A stretch of DNA of 64,000 nt from Flectonema sp. DT1601 (taxonomy: Eukaryota > Euglenozoa > Diplonemea > Diplonemida > Diplonemidae), in the NCBI GenBank assembly GCA_964019425.1, contig OZ025837.1, forward strand, positions 305,001-369,000, read 5' to 3'. The first letter of the stretch is position 1; every line of letters starts with the position of its first letter. The notes below the pieces were generated by a model. That model made no database searches. It worked only from the letters and a program-made list of their open reading frames with translations, and was not told the origin of the DNA. Position numbers and translations under genes: made by a program. This document shows positions 30,001 through 41,818 of the stretch, one piece after another.

Positions 30001-33000
30001 ATTTGTTTGCGCATGTACAGACACAGTTACTTCCATCACTGGTAAAAACAGTCGCGTGATTAGAGCAGTCAGCTTGGTTGCACTGTTCACACGTTGGTGG
30101 GGTGTGACGGCCGATTTGGCAAACCTGGCAGGCGCTTTGTTCAACCTTGTCAGGGCAAGTTCCACAGTCATCACCTTCCCAATGAGTGTTGCACTGACAA
30201 ACACATTTAGTGGAGTCAGCGTTTGAATTTACATCAGTTGCACGAGTGGCACAGTTGGATGAACTTCCACAACAGTGAACAGGAACACTGCATTGGACAC
30301 AGGTGTTTCCTTCTTTGACGTATCCTGGGGCACACTGAGTGCATGTCTTGGCAACCGAATCGTACAACCAACCTTCAGTGCACTGCTCACAAGATGCACC
30401 CATCCAAGGGAAGTTACATGTGCAGTCACATGAAGTAGAGTCAAAGCTACCCTGAACACCACTAGCGTGATCAGAGCAGTGTGTTACAACACTACACAAC
30501 TCACATGTTTGTGTGGCAGCTACAAGGTATCTCTCAGAGTCACACTTGCTACAGTCAGGTCCAGTGAATCCAGTGTTACACACACAGTGACATGCGGTGT
30601 TTAGTGCGTTGGAAAAGACAGCTGAGGCATGTCCATTACAGTGAGTAGTACTGAGGCACTGTGTACATTCTGGGTGGTTAATGTAACCATTCAAGCATTT
30701 ATCACAGTTTGGTCCTGTGAATGGGGATGGGCAAGTCTTGCACTTTGGAAGTGCGAAGTTGGTGTCACAGTCGCAAGTGCAGGTTTCACCATTGCCTGAA
30801 ACAGTTGGGACACCGTTATCACTACAGAAAGCCTTGTCACAGATTCCACATTCTGGGTAGTTGAAGTATCCATTAGCACAAGTGTCGCATGTTGCCTGGT
30901 TGTACTTGGCCTCAGGGCAGATGTCACACTTGTCTCCAGTCCATTGACCCTTGCAATCACAGTCACAAACATCACCAACAACCATTGCGCCTCTGGTACC
31001 AGCTGTTGAGCAGTAAGTTCCAACAGTACATGGAGAGCATGCTGGGCCACTGAAACCGGCAGCACAGTCAATACAGTTGTCCTGGTCGTAGTTACTTGGA
31101 CACTGGTTGCATGCTAGTCCGAACCAGTTAGTTCCAGAGTCGCAGGTACATCTACAGGTGTCTCCATCAATAACAGATGATCCGTGATCATTACACTGAG
31201 ATCTACCACATGTTACACAAATACCATCCTGTCTGAGGTATCCAACAGCACATGACTCACAGCTGCTTCCAGTGTATCCAGTTTGACATTCACACTTGCA
31301 GATGTCAGCACTGCCAGACTGAGCAACAACTGGGCTTCCGTAAGCCCCACAATCCTTGTTACACAGATCACATGTTGGGTATCCGTAGTGTTGTGGTGCA
31401 CAGGCATTGCAGGCTCCGTTGTACTTCGCTTCACAGTTGGTGCATCCAATTCCAGTCCACATTCCCTTTGCAGGGTCACACGTGCAAACGCAGTTCTCAC
31501 GAGTCTCATCGGAAGTTACGGAAGAAGATCTGGTTGAACAGTGAGTAGCATCAGTACACTGAGTACACCCAGTTACGGTACCCTGAGCATTAACAATGCT
31601 GATGTAACCTGCTAGGCAAGTGTTACAGTCTGGTGAAGAGCTGAAAGGAGAATTGCAAGTCAGACAACTGTCAGCTGTAGACCATTGGCTGCGGCAGTTG
31701 CAGGTGCAATCAGCTCCATTTCTAGTAACAGAATCAGCATTTCCATGGCAGTTGGACTGAACAGTACAATCACCACATGTAGTTCCAGTACAGGTAGTGC
31801 AGGTGCTGTCAAAGTTAGGAGGGCACTGGTTGCAACGAGGTCCAAACCAGTTTCCTTGGCAAGGCTCACATGAGCAGGTCACTCCATCAGAAACTGGAGT
31901 TCCTCTGTTGTTGCAAACAGCAGCAGTGCACTCATCACAGTTTGGTCCAAAGTGCGTAGAGATGCATCCAGTGCAAGTCTGCTGACCGTTGACAATCTTA
32001 ATCGCGTATGGACTCGTGCATGAAGTACAGTCAGGTAGAGCAAAGTTTCCATTACATGAAGTACAGGTGCACTGACCGTTTGCAACTCCAGTAGTTCCAC
32101 GTCCGTTGCAGGCATTCGCACAGCTGTCACAGTTAGGACCAGCGTGACCAGCAATACACTCATCGCAGTTAGTTCCAGTAAATGGATCTGGGCACTGAAG
32201 ACAGTCTGGTAGCTGGAAGTTGTTGATGCAGGTACAAGTACAAACATCGTTAACAACTGCAATATCTGAGGCGTGTACTGAATTAGTGCAATGGGTTGCC
32301 ACAGAGCACAGAACACAGTTCGGGTATCCAGCGTATCCACTAGCACAGGAGTTGCATAGTGTTCCAGTGAACGGTGGGAGGCAGTTACATCTGTCAGCAG
32401 CGTTCATGCGGTCATTCTTGCAGACGCAAGTGCAGCCAGAGTGGTCTGGAAGACTGTTGGAATCAATAGCCATTTGTGCCTGGCACTGCTCTGCAGCTGT
32501 ACACATTGAGCATCTGAATGGAGAAGTACCAGAGATGTAGTAATCAGTATCACAAGCATTACATGTCGCACCAACATATCCAGGATTACATTGACACGTA
32601 CAGGCTCCACCAGAACTAGTTGCCTGTGATGCTTCACCAACACAGTGTGTTGCTACACTACATGGAACACAGGTATTTCCTGATGGGGTGTAGTTGTCAG
32701 CACAGGTAGCACATCCTGTTGGGTTTGCGAAAGCTGGGCAGGTACCACAGTCAGATTCAGTTGTGTAGAATCCCCTGCAGTTGCAAACACAGTTACCCGC
32801 GTCCAATGTGAAGCCAACAGCGTTACCATTACATGGGCACCGAAGAGTGCACTCCTGACAGTCTCCGTTTGCTGCAGTCGTCGCGCAAGTGTATCCGGCG
32901 GCACTGTCGCATTGTGTACATCTGTCACCACTGAAACCAGGTTTGCAAGTACATCTGCAAGTAGTAGAGTCAACCAGTGTAGCAGCTGTTGATGCAGCAC

Positions 33001-36000
33001 CGTTACAGTAGTTTGAATCACAAGGAACGCAGTCAGTCAATACACCTCCAACCATAACATTTACAAGTCCTGCAATACAAGTCTTGCATTCAGTCTGTTC
33101 GTATTTTTCTGGACAGGTTTGGCATCTGTCTCCTGTCCACTTATCTTTACAAGGACCACACTGACAGTTAATACCATTAGCATCACCCTGCGGTGTTACT
33201 GAGTTTACGCAAAACAAACTACAGTCAGTGCTACAGTCAGGTCCAGTGTAAGGAGCATTACAGGTACACTTACAGGTAGTTGAGCTACAAGATCCACGGC
33301 TACCACAGGTGTTCTGTGGGAAACCTGGGCAGCTACCACCACAGTTGGCGTTACAGGTTCCGGCTGGGCAGTCACATCTGCAAACACCGTTCGCGTCGTA
33401 CGCGTGTGCAGCTCCGTTCAGACAAACTGGGCAAGTGTTGCAAGTGTCAGGGACTGGTACTACGGCTGCGCAAGCCTTGCAAGTTGGTCCGAAAAACTGC
33501 GATGAAGAACAAGCACACTGAAGTACCATTCTACCTGTTCCATCGTCAACACATTCGGCATCAGCTCCACCAACACAAGTTGCTTGTGGATCAACGCAGT
33601 CACATGGGCAAGAGCATGCTGGTCCTCCGTAACCGGCATCGCAAATGCATTGTCCCATTCCGTTAGCGCTTTCATGGAATGTACCACGACCACTGCAACA
33701 GGTTCCTACACCTGCTGCTGCAGAGCTAATCTGAACACCGTTTCTGTTGAACATTCTACCGTTTGGAAGTGTTGCTTGGTTGCTACCAGTTTCACATGAT
33801 GCCTGTGGAGCTTCTGGACAACACAAGTCGTTGTCAATAATAGAAATTGGACGAGTTCTGGCAACACAAGTTGGGTATGGGTAAGTCATAGTAGGCAACA
33901 CTGGAACGAATGTAACAACAATAGTCTTGTCACCATCGATAATAGTGTTGTCTCCAGCAGTGAATGTCGCACTTACACCGTCCTGTTCAGCAGCAGCGAG
34001 ACTACCGAAAGCAATAGTAGGTGGTGGTCTGGTAATTTCATTAGCAGCAGTGTTAGTCCAATCAGCAGTAACTGAGGTCGCAACATCAAGTCCACCAATG
34101 ATCTTGAAGTTCAGAATGAAATTTCCTCCTTCAGTAGCAGCTGATGCTCCAGTCACCTGCAAGTCAACAACTCTAATGTTGAACTCCATCGAATAGATGA
34201 TTCCATTCTGAGTGAGAGTAGCAGCAGCTTGGTATGTTCCTGGGGCAGAATCACCCGCCAGAGATAAGTAAGCAGTGTTTTGTGATTCTCTGTTACCACT
34301 GTTGATTGAAGTCTGAACAATGTTAGTAAGAGTACCAGTACTGGTGTGAATAGTCCACAACTGCTGACCAGCAGGAGCTTCAAGTGACTCTCCACTGACA
34401 GTGTGAACTGGCGTTGAAACTGCAAGAACACCACCAGCAAAGTCGTTCAAGTTCGATGCCCTCCTCCAGACAATTGAGAATGCATGTCTAGCACATGGAG
34501 CAACAACATGAGTGTTAGTATCCTGACTTGTAGAGGTGATAACAGCAGTCAATGGCTGTAAGTTAGGGTCCTCAAGAATAGCAATGTGCCTGTTAGTTTG
34601 ACGTCTGAATGCCTCTCCACTGCATCCAACTGTTCCACTTGCGCGGAAGTCTAACAGGTATTGACCGAAGACTCCTGTTGGAGGGATGAAGTTACCAGTG
34701 TAGGTACCGTCACCGTTTAAGTCAGTTAGGGAAATGTGAGTTTGTTTTCCTAATGGACCAGTTGCTGTAACCATAAAGCTAATATCCTGAAGTGGTTGTA
34801 AGGTGTCAATAGGAACAACCTGAGCACTGATTGGAAGAGCACGGCCACTGAAACCAGAGGTTGGTATGCTGACCTTAATAATCATTTTTGTTGATCCAGT
34901 GACTCTGGTAGTGACATCAACAGTAGTAACGTCACCAGTCACAGCAATGTTTGCTCCTTCTAATCTCAACTCATAACGTGCGCTGTTACTGAATGGAAGA
35001 GTGTATCCCTTCTCTCTTGCAACCGTGCTAAAAGTGATATCACCAACTGTTTGTTCTCCAACAACAACACCGGAACTGGTGACAAGCTGAAGTGTAACCT
35101 GATCAACGTTACCTGAAGTCGATACTGTGATGTCAACTGGGTTAGCTCTGCTGTCAACAACGATTGGAATAACAGCCGACTGACCATTTCTTAAAGTGTT
35201 AGTTTGAGTCCAAAGTGCTGTAAGACCAGTAATCTCATCAAACAACTCAGCGTAGATGTTCTGTAAATGAGCAGCAGTAGGAGCGTACTTGTAAACACCA
35301 CCAGTAATACTCGCCATCAAAGTTAATTTCTGGTTTGCTTCACCTTCGGCACAGTCCGGTGACAAACAAATAGTCGAAACGTGATGCTGATGGAACTGCA
35401 TGAACACAGCCCAAGCACGGTAAGTATCAATAGGGACGCTGTCACGTCCGTCGGTAAGAACAACAATTTGTCTTGGAATATTCTTTGGGGCACCAGTTCT
35501 AAGGGCGATGATACCTCCGTAAATACCCATAAGCACGTTGGTACCTCCTCCATTACGGTTCTTAATCATACCAGCGAGAGCAGATCTGTCTGACGTTAGC
35601 TGTACGGTGAATACAACTTCAAAGGCGTGCTTGAAATCAACAACGGAAAACCAAGTACCGTCAGGAAGCTTTGCAAGAACATCCTTTGCGGCTGCAATTC
35701 TGCTTGCAGTTGGATCGGTGGTTGCCATTGATCCAGACTGGTCAATGACAACAACAACTTCCATTCCACTTCCATCCCAACGAACAGCTTCAGGTCTAAC
35801 GTGGCTAGTTACAACTTGTGGTGACGCACAAGTGCTTCCACCCAATACTACTTCAACTCTAACACCGCAGGTTCCTCCAGCGACGTTTAAGAGAGCACCA
35901 GCCGATAGATAATCACAACCAGTTGTGTAAACTGGAGGTCTAATCAAAAGTCTGTGCATTCCAACTAATTCATCGTACTCAACGAGTGCTGATAATGGAG

Positions 36001-38893
36001 TGCTTCCAATGTAAGCTCTGAAAGCATTCTCAGGAAAACGAAGAGATCTACTTCTGTCGACTCCATTGTCAGGGTTGTAAGCAGCATCAGCCACGTAAGC
36101 CTGAACGTTAACATCAATAGTTGGAAGTGGTGATGATGATGGTCCAACATTAGCAGTCAAGTTATATCCGTATACTCCAGCTGGTGGTGGGATGTCTTGT
36201 TGAGGGTTCTGTACGGAAATGATAACGTTACCCTTTGTTGCTACAATTGGAGTCCATGTTTGAGTGTATACTCTGTTGTTTTCAGTGATCGTGTAAACAG
36301 CAGTAATAGAAGCAGCGTATGTTCCAGCCCTTGTTGATGTTGCGAGGTTAGCAGTGTTTCCAGTAGTAGTAGCAGTAGACTGACCAGAGATAGTAGTTAA
36401 TGATGAAAGAGTTACTACTTCTGTTACTGCAGTATCAATCATAGTAGCAGTGATACTTGAAACAGTAACAGTAAATGGACCAGTGTTTGAAAGAGTGACT
36501 GTCAATAATGATCCAGAAACACTAGCGCAGAGATCAAGACTGATTTCTAAGTCACAAGGTTCACACATTGAGCATGCTGCTGGCTTTACCACTGCAACCT
36601 TTTCAATTCTTGCACCAAATGAGACAGTTCCCGGTACTAATGTACATGGTACATCAGAGGCCTCACGCCTTCCGTGGGAACATGTTCCAGATACGAAGGT
36701 CCAGATAACACAATCTCTTGCGTTGCAACAAGTAGCAGCACATTCTTCTTTTGTGACAGCTGACATGACGGTGAAGGATGATGATGGGCAGATGTATGAA
36801 TCGAGATCACCAACAACATTACATCTACTGTTTGGGTCCCTAACACGAGAATCTAAAGCCATTCTACCAACAGCTCCGTTAAGTGAAGTGGAACTACTGA
36901 CATCCAAGTACAATGACAGACCTGGGAGGGTGCTTCTGTCTGATGCTCCCATTCCAAATCGAGCAGCAGTTGATTCCGATAATGAGTGTACGGTACCATC
37001 AAAGGTTCCGTAACCAGTCAGCTTACCAGTTACCAACTTGTACAACTTCCAGTCACTAGCCTTGACGTAACCTCCGTTGGTGTCGTAGCAGTTGCTGTTC
37101 ATTTCTAAGATCGAACGTGCAGCAGGATCATTAGTTGGAGCGTACAGAAGAACATCAATTGCGTATCCAGATGAGTAAGTCTTCACACCATTAACAGTTG
37201 TTACTACGTGAAGGTTTCCAGTAAGTCTGGCATTCTCGGTACCTCTCTTAAAGCTGAGGCAGTATGGGTCCTTACAGTCAAGGTTTACAATAGTGTTTCC
37301 CAATGTGAGTCTGAGTGCTGGAGAATCACCTCCGTCAAAACACGATGAAGCAGCAGCACCAGTTACTTCGTAATCCTCAACTAAGTCAGCGTCAGTGCAG
37401 GAGTAACCAGATTCGATACCACAGTTAGCATTACAACCATCATTGCTGTCAGTGTTTCCGTCGTCACAAGTTTCTCCAGATTCTGTGCGGCAGTTACCAC
37501 AGATAGGTTCGTCCCACATCCATACAACACGTCCTCCGAAAGAAGCAGTCGCGCTTTGGTCTCCTCCTCTAGCGGCGTTTCCACTGTAGAATAAGTCAGC
37601 TCCTGATGGTACTTTCCATCCCAAGTTTGAAGATGTGAAAGCAGAGTATCCAGAACAGTAACCTACACCACCTGATCCTACGGTGTTAACAGACGCGGCA
37701 GTTCCTGAACCACAACTACAGTACTGAAGTGAGCCAGGGGTGCATCCAACAACAGTCATTTCAGCATCACAGTCAGCATTACATCTAGCAGTAGTCCATC
37801 CGTTGGTTGTTCCGAGTGCAGTTACTACGAAACCATTTGTTGGACAAGCTGTTTGAGTTCCACCATGTTCTCCATGAGCAGTTGGGGTACCACCTCCACC
37901 TCCAGCAGCAATAATAACAGGCAATGCATCAATCAAGACACGGGTTTGCTTACCACCCTGACCGGCAGCTGAAGAACCCCCAACTTCCATAGTAATAACA
38001 GATCCTGGGACTACTGACATTGTTACTTCACAGAATGATCCGTGACCTCCGTGTCCAACAATCTTAATGTAACGATGACCAGCAGCAAGACAACCAGCTT
38101 CATTGTTGTTCAACGCCGTTACTGGAACAGTCTGAGGAACACCACCATCCCAGGTAGCTCTTTGGTAACAGTTTCCGAGGTTGGAGTGCTGAGCACCTCC
38201 TCCAGCTCCCCAGACTTTGAAGTTTATGCTTCTGGTGTTTGCAGGTACAGTCCAAGTAAGGTCGGCACTGGTGGCACGAGTTTTAGTGAAATCTTGGTAC
38301 TTGATATTAGTAGAAGGATTATCAATGGCAGTTGATGTTCCCTCAATAGTAAACAAAATGTTATCCAGACAGTACTCTGCATCGTTTGTTGGATCGACAT
38401 CAATGCGACCGATTTTCCAACCGGACGGAACAAGTTCGAACAAACCTGTTGATGATGATGTGGTTTGTGTAGTCCTTCGATTACCTTCTGTATCAAAGAA
38501 CGCAACAATCCAGTTAACATTTGGTGAGAAAACGTCAAGCGCTGCGGCAGATACAGGCTTAACAAATTCAACTCTAAAGTTAGTCATTCCCTCACATCTA
38601 CATGACGGTCCGTTGGTCAGTCCAGAGCCATCGCTCCTTCTGTTGTAGGTCGGCATGATGGCAGCATGACCGACCAACCAAGGGTCCTGAGTTGCCACTT
38701 TCATAGGAGTGACACTGTTCACAGTAAACCACTGTGCGTAGGTGTTACCAACTTCCTGGCAGGTGTCAGTTGGTAGCTCCTTAATTTCAGAAACCTCTCC
38801 CATCGTAACTTGATATTGGTACTTCGTTCTGGGCTGTTCCGCCTGTACCAAAGCTAGCAGCCCAACCATCGCAAGCTTAGTGTAGCTTGACAT
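1..38893 (-). CDS. Giant multidomain EGF-repeat surface protein (3' end beyond the left edge)
   Basis: Three exons read on the minus strand: 38893-2573, 2487-2308 and 2197-1 (continuing outside), at least 12,899 residues, all joined in phase 0. Residues 1-18 form a signal peptide. Approximate order after it: glycine-rich block (220-470); DUF4215-like Cys repeat (461-510, motif ETCDDGNTDSNDGC); PAN-like Cys segment (700-740); von Willebrand A domain (1040-1215, MIDAS DQSGS); Calx-beta-like domain (1580-1690); EGF/laminin-type modules (1690-10860); C-type lectin (10865-10985); VCBS-like segment (11190-11290, GTLILNADGSFTYT); cadherin-like stretch; four EGF modules; LamG-like; IPT/TIG (about 11965-12035); second LamG-like domain across the exon junctions; REJ-like stretch; GPS-like Cys region close to position 1. 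Family knowledge suggests an extracellular adhesin or receptor; that role, and a membrane anchor outside the window, are inferred. The start is the first ATG of the frame and opens directly into the signal peptide. Confidence 0.9.
2198..2307 (-). other. Intron 2 of the giant gene (110 nt, GT-AG) with complementary homopolymer ends
   Basis: On the minus strand the donor reads GTATGTGA and the acceptor AACAG. A run of 23 U lies just inside the donor and a run of 25 A just before the acceptor. The junction is phase 0, and the frame downstream is open for all 2,197 nt to the window edge. Confidence 0.88.
2488..2572 (-). other. Intron 1 of the giant gene (85 nt, GT-AG)
   Basis: On the minus strand the donor reads GTATGT and the acceptor AAATACAG. 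Splicing removes an open but low-complexity tail and an in-frame TAG stop (2416-2414), and joins exon 1 in phase 0 to a 60-codon exon that continues the LamG-like fold. The intron is U-rich in its middle and A-rich before the acceptor. Confidence 0.88.
22860..23070 (-). other. Atypical Cys-rich insert C in the EGF array
   Basis: About 70 residues (CGNFNKLVCNVFAGFFLVED, then a segment with CHHNTLPFQLPLCC) break the EGF spacing. It contains cysteines but no WTG or HCxGHA motif. It does not obviously match modules A and B. Confidence 0.55.
24925..25245 (-). other. Non-EGF inserted module B in the EGF array
   Basis: About 105 residues starting near SCDWQNREISFQF, with GIWLSPTRFAV and VFIAEFSSTQIF, sit between EGF modules. 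The pattern matches module A, so the two look like paralogous copies of one unnamed beta-rich domain inserted at two places in the array. Confidence 0.7.
26280..26625 (-). other. Non-EGF inserted module A in the EGF array
   Basis: About 115 residues interrupt the cysteine rhythm, beginning near TCNWFNMVVV and containing VWISGSRVAFLL and CWIAFDL. It is flanked by ordinary EGF modules. It shares a spaced pattern (C-[ND]-W, then [IV]-W-[IL]-S-x-x-R-x-A, then I-A and a late Cys) with module B about 1.4 kb downstream in the gene. I do not recognise the fold; it is predicted beta-rich. Confidence 0.7.
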
Positions 38894-39289
38894 GTTGCTC
38901 TCTTTTAAAATTGAGAGTTGCTTTTTTTCTCCCTTGTCTTTTTTTTTTTTTTTTTTTTTTTTTTCAAAAAGGTTTTAAGAAATTAAAAAAAAAAAAAAGG
39001 GAAAAAGGAAGTCGATATATAAAAATAAAAGACCTGATGGAGGGGGGGGAATTAAAATTAATTAAAAAAAAAAACAAAAAACTACTAAAACACAAAACTA
39101 ATGAGTAAGCTACTCATAGATGGAAAATTACCATTCATTTTTTTTTTTTTTTTTTTTGACATCTCTGTTCAAGGTGAAAATACAAATAAATAAAAACCGT
39201 CGTCAAAAAAAAGATTTACACTTGCTAAATAGTAAAAAGGTTAGGTAGAAAAAAAAAAAAGAAAAAAAAAAAAAAAGGGAAAAAATTTC
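38894..39289. other. Homopolymer-rich spacer upstream of the giant gene
   Basis: A 396-bp gap holding the presumed promoter and 5' leader of the giant gene and the 3' end of the pseudokinase transcript. A run of 26 T (38939-38964, a poly-A on the coding strand) lies 46 bp before the giant gene's ATG. There are further A and T runs near 38980, 39139 and 39250-39278. No credible ORF or RNA gene was seen. Confidence 0.7.
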
Positions 39290-40267
39290 CTATTTCTGAC
39301 ATCTAATAGTTTTTTTAAAATTCGTCGCTAAGATCTCACGAGCTCTGTCTGCGGGTTTTCTTGTGACATGAGGAAGAATACAGTCGAGAAACGCTTCAGG
39401 AAATTCATCCCATTGAGAAGCAATCGCAATTACTTCACTACTAATCTCATCAAATCGGGATGATGACAAATCAGACTCCTTCAGCGCAGATAAAATAATA
39501 TTTAAAGAAATAGGACGAATGTTTGACTGCTCTACAGAAGGCGGAGGTGTCAGTTTAGTGTTAAACGACTTCAGTAACCATTGATGGCTGAGAAGTTTTG
39601 TTACTGACGGTCTATCAGCAGCACTTCCGCAACATTTGCTAACGAAATCCTGAGCAAGTTCAGAAAATTGTTTTAGTAAAACATCAGACTGAATGACGTT
39701 ATGATTGCACACCAACATCATCGCAGTTTCATTTGAAAAATTTTCCAACGGAACTTCTCCCAACAACATTTTTACAACACACAATCCAACAGCCCAAATG
39801 TCACTTTCCTTATTACATTCTCCACCTAAGACTCTCTCTGATGGATACAGATGTGGATGAACCTGAGGAGGTTTATTCTTTAAATACGACTCTATATGAG
39901 CAAGTCCATAATCACGAAAATAGATTCTACCTTTCAACCCAACTAGAATACTTGAAGGTTGAATTGATCCATGAAAAGTTGATTTGTGAATAATTTCAAT
40001 CTCTTTTAGGATATTTATTATAATTTGTTGAGCAATCTGTTCTCTATCACTAGCCTGTCCATTTGAGATATATTGTAGTAGTGGTTGTTGTTCTTTTTGT
40101 AAAGCCGGATATGTAATTTGAAGGTTTCCGTTGCTGAAACAAATTGATGTTGGTAGCAATAAACTTTCAATGTCTGAGCTTCGAGCAGACTGTACGACTG
40201 AACGCAATGCGTCAGCAGATGCTTCAGAGGCTTCTTGTTCTATAATTAGGTTACTGTGAGTGCTCAT
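39290..40267 (-). CDS. Predicted pseudokinase (degenerate protein kinase domain)
   Basis: 325 residues. The C-lobe of a Ser/Thr-type kinase is visible: a catalytic-loop equivalent HGSIQPSSIL (99-108), a DYG motif (119-121) in place of DFG, an APE-like PSE (142-144), and SDIWAVGLC (155-163) with the conserved subdomain IX Asp. In the catalytic loop the HRD Asp is Ser101, the Lys is Gln103 and the Asn is Ser106. The N-lobe is short, and I see no glycine loop or VAIK lysine. By family knowledge this predicts no phosphotransfer, so a scaffold or allosteric role is likely (inference). The C-terminal 80 residues are helical and unrecognised. The gene stands alone, 121 bp from its upstream neighbour. 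I cannot assign a named subfamily. Confidence 0.82.
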   Translation of the reverse strand: MSTHSNLIIEQEASEASADALRSVVQSARSSDIESLLLPTSICFSNGNLQITYPALQKEQQPLLQYISNGQASDREQIAQQIIINILKEIEIIHKSTFHGSIQPSSILVGLKGRIYFRDYGLAHIESYLKNKPPQVHPHLYPSERVLGGECNKESDIWAVGLCVVKMLLGEVPLENFSNETAMMLVCNHNVIQSDVLLKQFSELAQDFVSKCCGSAADRPSVTKLLSHQWLLKSFNTKLTPPPSVEQSNIRPISLNIILSALKESDLSSSRFDEISSEVIAIASQWDEFPEAFLDCILPHVTRKPADRAREILATNFKKTIRCQK

Positions 40268-40388
40268 TTGTTTTATTTTACATATTGAAGTTGTGTTCTG
40301 ACAATGAGGGAAATATTCAAAAAAAAAAAAAAATATATAAACTTTTTTTCTAAAGGGATAATAACATAGTACAAAAGTGTAATTTGGT

Positions 40389-41219
40389 TTAAGTTGATTT
40401 CACTCGCTTTCCTCTCGCAGATCGCATCTTATTTTGCAAATCAACTGCCCGAGCGTCAATCTCATCTTTGTATATCTTTATTCGAATCGAATAAATTTTT
40501 GATAATTTCTTAATAATAAATGCCTTGCATTGCTCTGGTTTAATAGAACAGTCTACATTGGTTGTGGTTAGCAGTAATCCTGAATTTGAAACGACGGAAA
40601 CCGTGCCATCACTGTCCCATTTAACAAACAATTCATTACTAGGATACAAAGCGTTGTCTTGAATGAATATATCGCGAGTCTTCAGTGGTTTGATTTTTGT
40701 GTTTCGTTCATGTCGAAGTTGCTGAGCATGTGCTCTATGCATAACTTTAAATCCTTTTTTAAAATGACTATTTGTAATCTCAAGCGTCAACGGTGCAATT
40801 TCCATCGGTTCCAGTCTTTTAATTTCATCGATCCCGTATTGGGGTTTGTTTTTATATAAAGACGGGTATTCTATTGCGGCAGTACTGGCAATCCTGAACA
40901 CCAATTGTCTCAAATATTGAATGCAATTATCAGCAGCGACCGTTTTATGGTTTACGACTATATCCAGTGCACTAAAATTGATTCCGCGGTGAATAGTCTC
41001 GCGAAGGGGAGCAACTTGGAAAGGGATTTCATCGATGGAGGTGTTCATTAAATCAGCACCGTCAACCAATCCATGAATACCAATGTTGAGAACTACCGAT
41101 GATGATATTTCATAACTACTGTGAGTTGGTGGTGACACCAGTCTTATTCTACCGATTCCCTTTGCAAGCCATTCCTCAAATAGCACCTCCTCCTCTTCCA
41201 GAGATAATTGCGCATCCAT
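40389..41219 (-). CDS. Hypothetical protein, 276 aa
   Basis: The ORF begins with an acidic stretch (MDAQLSLEEEEVLFEEW) and ends in a basic tail (NKMRSARGKRVKST). There is no signal peptide, membrane segment or recognised motif. The middle alternates predicted strands and helices and contains ITNSHFKKGFKVMHRAHAQQ. Support as a gene comes from its length in an A/T-rich background full of stops, compact spacing to the pseudokinase gene (121 bp) and a poly-T run (41309-41335) upstream, as for the other genes here. I do not recognise the family. Confidence 0.72.
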   Translation of the reverse strand: MDAQLSLEEEEVLFEEWLAKGIGRIRLVSPPTHSSYEISSSVVLNIGIHGLVDGADLMNTSIDEIPFQVAPLRETIHRGINFSALDIVVNHKTVAADNCIQYLRQLVFRIASTAAIEYPSLYKNKPQYGIDEIKRLEPMEIAPLTLEITNSHFKKGFKVMHRAHAQQLRHERNTKIKPLKTRDIFIQDNALYPSNELFVKWDSDGTVSVVSNSGLLLTTTNVDCSIKPEQCKAFIIKKLSKIYSIRIKIYKDEIDARAVDLQNKMRSARGKRVKST

Positions 41220-41818
41220 TTATCTGTTTTTTTTAAAAAAACAAAAAAAAATAATAAATTCGATTTGTGATTCATTATGTGGACTACAGACTCTTTTAAT
41301 AACAGAGATTTTTTTTTTTTTTTTTTTTTTTTTTTCCCAAACCACAACAACAGGAACAGACAGCAAAAATAGTATAATAAACAACTCTACGTGTGAACCT
41401 AAAATTTTTTTTCAGGCAAAACAGTGGCCTTTTTCTTATGAAAAAAAAAAAAAAAAAAACGTTGTGCTTCCCATTAAGAAGTGAAGACTGCTTTTAAAAG
41501 ACTGCTGTACAAAAAAAACTCACAAAAAAAAAAAAAAAATTGTTAAGGGAAAAAAAATAAGTAAAACATTCTAAGGCAGGGCACCACATAAAGAAAAAAA
41601 GAAACAGCGTAAATGTGCCGACTTCTCTCGAAGTCAAAAAAAAAAAACAAAATAAATTTTTTTTTATTATTTTTTTTTTTTGTAATTGGCAATGAAGGAC
41701 TTGGGTTTCATGGGAGGTCAAAAAAAAAAAGAACGAAAAAAAAGAAAAAAGCGAAGCCAAAATCATCCATAAGCACTTCTTACAACAGACCACCTGACTT
41801 CGATTAAAGTAAGAAGTC
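41220..41818. other. A/T homopolymer spacer, no gene seen
   Basis: A 599-bp gap between the 276-aa gene and the 3' end of CEP104. It is dominated by A and T runs (for example T27 at 41309-41335 and A runs near 41442-41459 and 41523). Short ORFs on both strands are Lys- or Phe-rich translations of these runs and are not credible genes. Confidence 0.7.

Larger units (their letters stand above)
6310..33830 (-). repeat. EGF/laminin-type module array inside the giant gene
   Basis: About 9,170 residues consist of cysteine modules repeating every 60-65 residues (about 190 bp), so roughly 140-150 modules by spacing; I did not count them one by one. The recurrent pattern is C-x-x-x-x-H-C-x-G-H-A, then C-x-C-x-C, W-T-G-x-x-C-x-x-C, and C-x-x-G with P-x-C-x-x-C. 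The DNA has drifted between modules while the cysteines are kept, so this is a protein-level repeat and not a fresh satellite. Its Cys/Thr/Ala-rich composition creates long spurious ORFs in other frames. Confidence 0.92.

Noticed and set aside
41494-41807. Small Phe/Lys-rich ORFs on both strands
   Set aside because: Translations of homopolymer tracts.
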